Source: Aplidium turbinatum (Eukaryota; Chordata; Ascidiacea; Aplousobranchia; Polyclinidae). From it: a stretch of DNA of 64,000 nucleotides. Position 1 is the first letter of the stretch; every line of letters begins with the position of its first letter. The DNA lies in the NCBI GenBank assembly GCA_918807975.1, contig OU964918.1, positions 54,048,477-54,112,476 of the forward strand. Reading direction: 5' to 3'. A model generated the notes under the pieces. The model saw only the letters and a program-made list of their open reading frames with translations, was not told the DNA's origin and searched no databases. Positions 55,893-64,000 of the stretch are shown piece by piece. Position numbers and translations under genes: made by a program.

Positions 55893-56424
55893 ATAAGGCA
55901 ATCGCTTCGAGCCTTCATATCCACTTCTGTAGATACTCCTTATAGAAGTTCACACCAATTAAGTGATACAGGGACGTTACTGCAAAGGCTGGACTGAGCC
56001 TGAAAATGAGGCTAGAAAACGTATGAAATTTTTTTCTTAAGTTTGCTTATGATAATAAAATATAAAACAATATCAAATGAAAACAATTGTACGGTACCAC
56101 ATAGTTCATGGCGATCTTTATTCTCCTATGGCAGGAAGGCGCCTGCAGCGTTAATACATAGGATGGTTGCCCAAACCCACGCACGATTTGCCAATTTTTC
56201 TTGTGTGATGGATATTTGTGTATTGCCCAAATTTGGGCTACCCGAAAGATTCCACTGGATAGTTGAGCTGTAGCCTACTCCTCAGACACGGCATATCCAT
56301 TAGCAGTGAGTCGAATTTTCACCTTCGACAAGAACAATAGTGCCACGCATTGGGCACTCGACTGACAACCATTTCCTCAAAGGCATAATTATTGAAATAA
56401 AGTTTTGAAAATTTTGCACTTTTG
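55893..56424. other. no gene recognised; short repeat shared with 44520
   Basis: The start (AGAATAAGGCAATCGCTTCG and onward) resembles 44520-44570, so a further low-copy repeat is present. The rest matched nothing. Confidence 0.4.
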
Positions 56425-56426
56425 TA

Positions 56427-57432
56427 GGGGAAGGTCGGGACCTGCGAGCCACTTTTTTCTTTTAGATGCATATCTTCTACGTTTCTCAACATTTTTCTCT
56501 AAAAATTGGTTTTGCAATGCCTTGTAGTGCTACCTACTTTACAGCAAAAGCACAAGTTATTATTTCAGCAAATGTTTGATTTACGCTCAAAAACATAAAC
56601 ATGCGCCAAGCGGCTTATCGCACCCCACATGTGGGGAGCGATAAGCCACAATTGCGATAAGCCAAAAAATGTAGTATTTTAGCAAAGAAATCACTTCGCC
56701 ATATCAAAAATACAATTCTAAAACATAGTTGTATTATTTATGTATGAAATCAATCTTCAAGCCAGCTTCCAAGATTTAAATTTTGAAATAAACGATGGAG
56801 AATTTTCAAATGATTCCTTGGGATGAGTTGTCAGAATTTTCATGTGAAATAGCATAATTAATGAAATAAATAGCATAATTAATAATAAATAGCATAATTA
56901 ATGAAAATAAATAGCATAATTAAAAAACGACACAAAAGTCAGAATTGTGATATATCCTAATGGAAAGGTGTGAAAACAAAAAAATGATGTCATATGACAC
57001 TTTAACATCTACTATCACAGGCACTTATCATGGCTTGTAGGTCCCAACACAAGGTGACTCAAGGCTCCCTACCTGATCGTTCAGAAATGAAACAGCTGAA
57101 AAAGAACTAACATTGCTACCTAAAAAACTTTCAGCTTAATCTCATCATAAATACATCACCTACCACTACAAAAAAGTTCATGAACATTTCTTGCATAACA
57201 AATGAGTTATTTTAAAACACATTTAGCCAAAAAATTTTACTTTTTTAACCCAAAACCTAGAAATCCTCTTTGCACCTTCATTTTTAGTACAATTTTGACC
57301 AAAGGATTGTGGGAAAGTTATCCAAGCATAAAAAATATAATGGCGTCAAAAAATGTAAAAAAAGTACTTTATATTAAAAAAAACGGGGGTGGATTATGGC
57401 TCCCACCATGATCATGGGTCCCGACCTTCCCC
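56427..57432. mobile_element. TA-flanked pogo-like non-autonomous element, 1006 bp
   Basis: The inverted ends GGGGAAGGTCGGGACC and GGTCCCGACCTTCCCC are flanked by TA (56425-56426 and 57433-57434). The ends share the pattern GGGGA..GT.GGGACC with the element at 36484-38214, pointing to one superfamily. It is AT-rich inside, with a short tandem repeat of AATAAATAGCATAATTAATG around 56848-56930. Non-coding. Confidence 0.8.
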
Positions 57433-57434
57433 TA

Positions 57435-59056
<1,622 letters not shown>

Positions 59057-60286
59057 TCACACATCACATTTATATGGCTTTTCACCAGTGTGAATTCGCA
59101 TATGACGTTTCAGGTTACTGACCAATGAAAACGATTTCTTACACAGGTCACATTTATGTGGCTTTTCACCAGTGTGAATTCGCATATGACCTTTCAGAAT
59201 ACTGAAGTGTGCAAACGATTTCTCACAAACGTCACATTTATATGGCTTTGCACCTGTGTGAATTCGCATATGACGTTTCAAGTTACTGACCTGTGCAAAC
59301 GATTTCTCACACACTTCACATTTATACGGCTTTTCACCAGTGTGAATTCGCATATGACCTTTCAGGTGACTGACCCGTGCAAACGATTTCTCACACACGT
59401 CACATTTATATGGCTTTTCACCTGTGTGAATTCGCATATGACGTTTCAGGTGACTGACCTGCGCAAACGATTTCTCACACACGTCACATTTATATGGCTT
59501 TTCACCAGTGTGAATTCGCATATGATGTTTCAGAATACTGACCTGTGCAAACAATTTCTCACACACGTCACATTTACATGGCTTTTCACCAGTGTGAATT
59601 TGCATATGACCTTTCAGGTCACTGACCCGTGCAAACGATTTCTCACACACCTCACATTTATATGGCTTTTCACCAGTGTGAATTCGCATATGACGTTTCA
59701 GGTTATTGACCTGTGCAAACGATTTCTCACAAACATCACATTTATTTGGCCTTTCATCAGTGTGAATTCGCATATGACGTTTCAGGTCACTGACCCATGC
59801 AAACGATTTTACACAAACGTCACATTTACATGGCTTTTCACCAGTGTGAATTCGCATATGACGCTTCAGGTCACTGACCTGTGCAAACGATTTCTCACAC
59901 ACGTCACATTTATATGGCTTTTCACCAGTGTGAATTCGCATATGACGTTTCAAGTTATTGACCCATGCAAACGATTTCTCACATACGTCACATTTATATG
60001 GTTTTTCATCAGTATGACTTTGCATATGATCTTTCAGGTTACTGACCCGTGCAAACGTTTTCTCACACACGTCACATGTATATCGCTTTTTACCAATGTG
60101 ACTAATCTTAAGCCGATTTAAACTGCTGCGTTGTGGAAATGATGTTTCACATAAATCACACTTGTATGGATTTTCACCAGTGTCACTTCTCTCATGAATT
60201 TTCAGCTTCACCACTTGTTCTTGGTTGCCGATTCTATATGGTTCACAATCTTCAAGCTTTACCAGAATTGCTTTACTTTGATTCAT
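59057..60286 (-). CDS. C2H2 zinc-finger protein, 12 complete fingers
   Basis: 409 codons starting [14 protein letters not shown] short N-terminal region of about 40 residues without a known effector domain leads into a degenerate finger lacking its first histidine, then twelve complete C-x2-C-x12-H-x3-H fingers joined by HTGEKPY-type linkers. A thirteenth is cut after YKCDV. Most fingers read [20 protein letters not shown], so the array arose by tandem duplication. Residues that contact DNA (helix -1, 2, 3, 6) vary: R/Q/W/H/L, S/N, N/D/H/I and R/G/D/H. The protein is probably a nuclear DNA-binding factor; its target is unknown. A 2-bp loss after TGTGATGTG ended the frame early, leaving decayed fingers downstream. 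The start is the first Met of a single-exon frame; upstream 5' exons were not identified. Confidence 0.88.
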   Translation of the reverse strand: MNQSKAILVKLEDCEPYRIGNQEQVVKLKIHERSDTGENPYKCDLCETSFPQRSSLNRLKISHIGKKRYTCDVCEKTFARVSNLKDHMQSHTDEKPYKCDVCEKSFAWVNNLKRHMRIHTGEKPYKCDVCEKSFAQVSDLKRHMRIHTGEKPCKCDVCVKSFAWVSDLKRHMRIHTDERPNKCDVCEKSFAQVNNLKRHMRIHTGEKPYKCEVCEKSFARVSDLKGHMQIHTGEKPCKCDVCEKLFAQVSILKHHMRIHTGEKPYKCDVCEKSFAQVSHLKRHMRIHTGEKPYKCDVCEKSFARVSHLKGHMRIHTGEKPYKCEVCEKSFAQVSNLKRHMRIHTGAKPYKCDVCEKSFAHFSILKGHMRIHTGEKPHKCDLCKKSFSLVSNLKRHMRIHTGEKPYKCDV

Positions 60287-61188
60287 GTCAAAAGGTGAAG
60301 TGAATAATTGAGTTGGATTAGTGATGCATTAGTGATGGTTGACCAAAAATAATTAGTTAGCTTACAAAGGATGAAAAATATTGCAGGTTAAACAGCCTAT
60401 AACCTGAAACATAAGTAACAAACTGTGAAAAATTCAACATTTGTGAACAGTAGGCTACGAATAGTTGACTATTGATTTCCAAAAATATTGCATATTAAAT
60501 TCTATATTTATCAAAGCACAAACAATACGCACAAAAGTAAAATCTTAATAAGTAGCCTAATATTCATATTCAACAAATTTTTAACGAAAGCACAGTCTTT
60601 TATTTCCATGTTGCACAAACTCATATAAAACATCATTGAACTAGCTGATGGTGCTTCAAATATTTAACTTAAGAAAAGATTTTACACACACCACAGACAA
60701 AGGCCTTTTCACAAGAATGAAAATTCAAACTTAAAATAATGTAGAAATGATTTACAACATAATACACCACACATGTGTGGTTTTTTGCTCACTATGATGT
60801 GAAATCAAACAATATTAAGTCTCTGTTAATCGACCTTTTGTCAAATCTGTTGAAACAGTTTCTGTAGTATTTTTTTTCAGAATTGGACAATGCCAAAATA
60901 AATTGCACTCAAAACCCATTTGCAATGCTAAATCAAAACAGACTGCCAAACACCTCCTACCTAACTCTGAGGAAGAACTTGCTCATGTAATTTCTGACTC
61001 TCAGTTGGGGCTTGAAGTTTCTGGAATAAAGCTTCACACCTTTTTGGTTTGCCGTTAGAGAGGAATGTCCATCATTTTCTGACTCAGCAGTAACAGCACT
61101 CCTGCCGTTTGTATCGCCGTGTCTGTGCGGATCAGCGTTTCATTGTTGACGGCAATCAAAGCAAAATACCAACCCGGTACACGACAAC
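60287..61188. other. zinc-finger gene 5' flank, no feature recognised
   Basis: AT-rich sequence that should contain the promoter of the minus-strand zinc-finger gene. No TATA box or upstream exon could be assigned. Confidence 0.4.
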
Positions 61189-61360
61189 TGGGCAAGACAA
61201 AGTGGGCGATATCCACTTGGGCGAGACCAGATGGGCGACGAGACAAGTGGGCGACGGACCAAGTGGGAGACGAGTCAAGTGGGCGACGAGCCAAGTAGGC
61301 GACGGACCAAGTGGGTGACGAGCCAAGTGGGCGACGGCCAAAGTGAGCGACGAAGTGAAA
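61189..61360. repeat. 16-bp minisatellite
   Basis: Units of the form GGGCGACGAGACAAGT repeat about eight times with variation (GGACC, GAGTC and GAGCC variants), plus diverged units at the left edge. The array is GC-rich in an AT-rich setting. The unit length is not a multiple of three, so open frames across it are chance. Confidence 0.88.
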
Positions 61361-61374
61361 GTTTAGCCGCTCAG

Positions 61375-61886
61375 AAAAAAAATACGACTTTTAATTTTTA
61401 CTTTAAAATACAATGATTGAGTTGTGGAAGGGAGGCAATGAGAGTTCTCACGCTGAGTTTCACGAAGCATTGGAAGCAACATTTTCATTATATTTTGTAG
61501 TCTAGTAATAGTGCTTGCTGTTTGATATTAATTTGCATTGTGACATCATCTTGACACATTATTTTGCAATTTCCGGCGTCAGGGTTTATCGTGAAGCTTA
61601 AGAGAAACCTCTCAGAAAAGAGACAAACGAATGGCCATAGAGTGGTTGAAGTCAGTTATGAACGTTCCCTAACCGTTATCGAAACTTGTCAGTATAAAAT
61701 ATGACATTTAATTTTTACTTTAAAATACAATGATTGATTTGTGGAAGGGAGGCAATGAGAGTTCTCACGCTGAGTTTTACGAAGCATTGGAAGCAACATT
61801 TTCATTATTTTTTGTAGTCTAGTAATAGCGCTTGCTGTTTGATGTTAATTTGCATTGTGACATCATCTTGACACATTATTTTGCAA
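61375..61886 (+). repeat. 317-bp tandem repeat, left arm
   Basis: TTAATTTTTACTTTAAAATA recurs 317 bases apart (61391 and 61708), and the following 160 bases (GGAGGCAATGAGAGTTCTCA onward) are nearly identical between units. One full unit and about half of a second are present. Confidence 0.88.
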
Positions 61887-62236
61887 CACACAATCCAGTT
61901 TCTGAATATTATAAACACTTGCGGTAGGTCACTAGGTCAGCCAGTGCTGAGATCTTAACTACTAAGTAGCTGGTTTGGTAGGTACATGCATTAGACATTG
62001 GAATGTTTGTAGTGATTTTCAATCGAAACAGAAGTTTTTGTTAGTTGTTCGAGTGTGTTATTGTTAAAAATACATGTAAAAACTTACATACGAATCCTTA
62101 ACTACGGAGATTAGCATAACTTTGATGCTCTAAAAACAAAGTCATATTTTTCAATTTTTAGGTCATAAACAAAATGGCCCTAGTAATGACTGTCAGTCAC
62201 AATGTGTTCTGTAAACTGCTGATGCGGCTCCGCAGC
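61887..62236. other. spacer inside the inverted 317-bp repeat
   Basis: No feature recognised between the left arm and the hAT insertion. Confidence 0.4.
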
Positions 62237-62244
62237 GTCTAGAC

Positions 62245-63323
62245 CAGGGGTGTGCAACGTGCGGCCCGAGGGCGAAATGCGGCCCGCGAGGAAAAATTGT
62301 GCGGCCCGCGAAGATGTGCCAATTTTGAATTGTGTCCGGCCCGCGAAACGTATTTACAATTTAGTTTAGTCTGGTACGTGTGAAAAATTCATTGTGGAGC
62401 GGGTTATTGTAGATTTCACACCTTCTGTTAACCATTTTAGAAATCTTCTACTGGCCACCGCTAATCCATTGTATTTAATTATTTGTGGAAAGTAATAATG
62501 TATGGTCACATAAAAGGCATTATGAACAATTTACGACTTTGGAAAGCTCACGTACAGACAGGAAATCTTTTTCACTTTCCAACTTTGAGAGACCATGGAA
62601 TGAATCCTGAGAAGAAAACTGAATTTGCAGACCAACTTGAAAACATTGTATGAATCTTTGGCTCGTTTCAAGGACTTCAAATCTCATGAACATTTGTTTG
62701 GTATGTTCTCTTCGCCATTCAACACAGACATTGACAAAGCAATAGCAGATATAACTTGAACTTATTGATCTTCAAGAGAAAAACGGATTTGAAAGCAAAG
62801 TATTTAGAAACAAATCTTGGCGATTTTCACAGAAAACATCTCAACTAAGATGACTTTCCACATTTGAAAAAATTCATGGCTTCAGAAATGGCTCTTTTTG
62901 GCTCAACGTATTTGTGCAAACATTTTTTTTCTAAAATGGGCGTCATCACATCACCCTATCGATCGGTTCTGACAGACGAACACTTGGAAAATGGACTTCG
63001 AATTGCGAGCACTTCCATTAAACTAAATTTGAAAAATAGCCGTTGGGAAAAGAAGCCAGCTGCAAATTTCTCACTGAAGTCGTTTAAAGACGGTGTGACA
63101 ATAAATTTGAATAGCAGTTTTCTTCAGAAATTTATGCGTTTTAACTTATTATATCTGAAAGAAGATAGCCCCTAATAACGCCATAAGAATTACATGAATA
63201 ACAAAAAAACTACTTTTTTGTGCCTGCAACTACGAGAAATCATATGTTAAATAAACGTGCGGCCCGCGGTTTCACCCAGTTATTTATATCTGGCCCTCCT
63301 GTAATAAAGGTTGCACACCCCTG
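62245..63323 (+). mobile_element. hAT transposon, deletion derivative, 1079 bp
   Basis: The ends CAGGGGTGTGCAACGTGCGG and GTTGCACACCCCTG are flanked by identical palindromic 8-bp duplications GTCTAGAC at 62237-62244 and 63324-63331. GCGGCCCGCG words repeat near both ends. The plus frame at 62864-63175 encodes only the transposase end. Confidence 0.94.
62864..63175 (+). pseudogene. hAT transposase C-terminal fragment, GTF2IRD2-like
   Basis: It reads SEMALFGSTYLCKHFFSKMG, then YRSVLTDEHLENGLRIASTS. This matches the dimerisation domain of the hAT group that gave rise to vertebrate GTF2IRD2 ('FGSTYxCExxFSxMK...LTDEHLxxxLRIA'). The catalytic part is missing; upstream remnants near 62520-62830 are frameshifted. 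Confidence 0.8.
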
Positions 63324-63659
63324 GTCTAGACTAGAGCATTCGGTCTAAAAATATCAGTTGCCTTTAAGTGCCCAAGTTGAAATTATGACTTCTGCCTCTT
63401 GAGAAGTCCCACATAGTCTGTGGTGGATCCTGTCCATTAAAGTTTTATTGGTACTTTCACATACAACATTGTAAATGTAAGTTAATAGCAAGTCTCTATG
63501 AGACATTGGATTTTCCGTGCACATATGATTTATAGTGTCAAGAACACTAATTGTGCGCTGTTTTTTCGGTCATTGACCAATTTTTTAGCAAAATGTCCGA
63601 AAAAAATATAGTCAATTCGGTCAATATGTCAAAAAACATATATAAATCAACCATTGTAT

Positions 63660-64000
63660 TTTAAAGATGATGTCACAATGCAAATTAACATCAAACAGCA
63701 AGCGCTATTACTAGACTACAAAAAATAATGAAAATGTTGCTTCCAATGCTTCGTAAAACTCAGCGTGAGAACTCTCATTGCCTCCCTTCCACAAATCAAT
63801 CATTGTATTTTAAAGTAAAAATTAAATGTCATATTTTATACTGACAAGTTTCGATAACGGTTAGGGAGCGTTCATAACTGACTTGAACCACTCTATGGCC
63901 ATTCGTTTGTCTCTTTTCTGAGAGGTTTCTCTTAAGCTTCACGATAAACCCTGACGCCGGAAATTGCAAAATAATGTGTCAAAATGATGTCACAATGCAA
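63660..64000 (-). repeat. 317-bp tandem repeat, inverted right arm
   Basis: The reverse complement of the left-arm unit. GATGTCACAATGCAA recurs at 63669 and 63986, again 317 bases apart. The array runs past the window end. Confidence 0.88.

Noticed and set aside
59156-60121. 321-codon repetitive open frame on the plus strand
   Set aside because: It mirrors the 84-bp zinc-finger repeat on the minus strand; its periodic '[10 protein letters not shown]' text is antisense of finger linkers.
61055-61416. Overlapping open frames across the minisatellite on both strands
   Set aside because: They arise because the 16-bp unit lacks stops in several frames; the text is simple repeat and matches no protein.

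Overview
The window is nuclear DNA of an invertebrate animal. It is AT-rich, its genes have spliced GT-AG exons, and it holds an alpha-arrestin gene, a C2H2 zinc-finger gene, CR1/L2-like and other LINEs, a BEL/Pao element, a tRNA-derived SINE, and DNA transposons of the hAT, Kolobok, piggyBac and pogo groups. This mix suits a marine invertebrate such as a tunicate, but I cannot fix the phylum. No prokaryotic feature, rRNA gene, CRISPR array or functional tRNA gene was seen.

Layout. Positions 2656-16872 (+) hold eight exons of an alpha-arrestin (ARRDC/TXNIP type) gene. They cover both arrestin domains and a C-terminal PPSY motif; the first coding exon was not found and probably lies before the window. 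Its introns are filled by a Kolobok-like TTAA element with a hAT inserted in it, a piggyBac-like MITE ending 15 bases before an exon, and a second hAT. Positions 17000-20270 hold little. A hAT with an intact 8-bp target duplication spans 20279-33475; inside it lie a near full-length LINE (20655-24990, minus), another hAT transposase fragment and a young but broken BEL/Pao element (25743-31782). Next come a piggyBac derivative (34020-35791), a pogo-like derivative (36484-38214) and a degraded LINE.

Positions 40049-52678 (+) hold the decayed exons of one multi-exon gene from an unnamed invertebrate family, with an acidic PIN-like core and a cysteine-rich CXC tail. One exon is split by a 5.7 kb inverted-repeat element, a second by a 427-bp hAT, and a third carries a 5-bp insertion. 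The right part holds a pogo-like MITE, a piggyBac-like MITE abutting a second Kolobok copy through a shared TTAA, a SINE, a pogo-like MITE, a 12-finger zinc-finger gene (minus, 59057-60286), a 16-bp minisatellite, and 317-bp tandem units in inverted arrangement around a further hAT.

The most unusual signal is at the smallest scale. The heptamers TAGGCTA and TAGCCTA, and the octamer TAGGCCTA, are scattered through non-coding DNA and old repeats (by eye about 30, 30 and a dozen) but absent from the recognised exons, the young LINE and the zinc-finger array. Three comparisons suggest each is a 5-bp gain at a TA dinucleotide (TA to TA-GGC-TA). This is the form expected of excision footprints from a TA-targeting transposon whose ends begin GGC.
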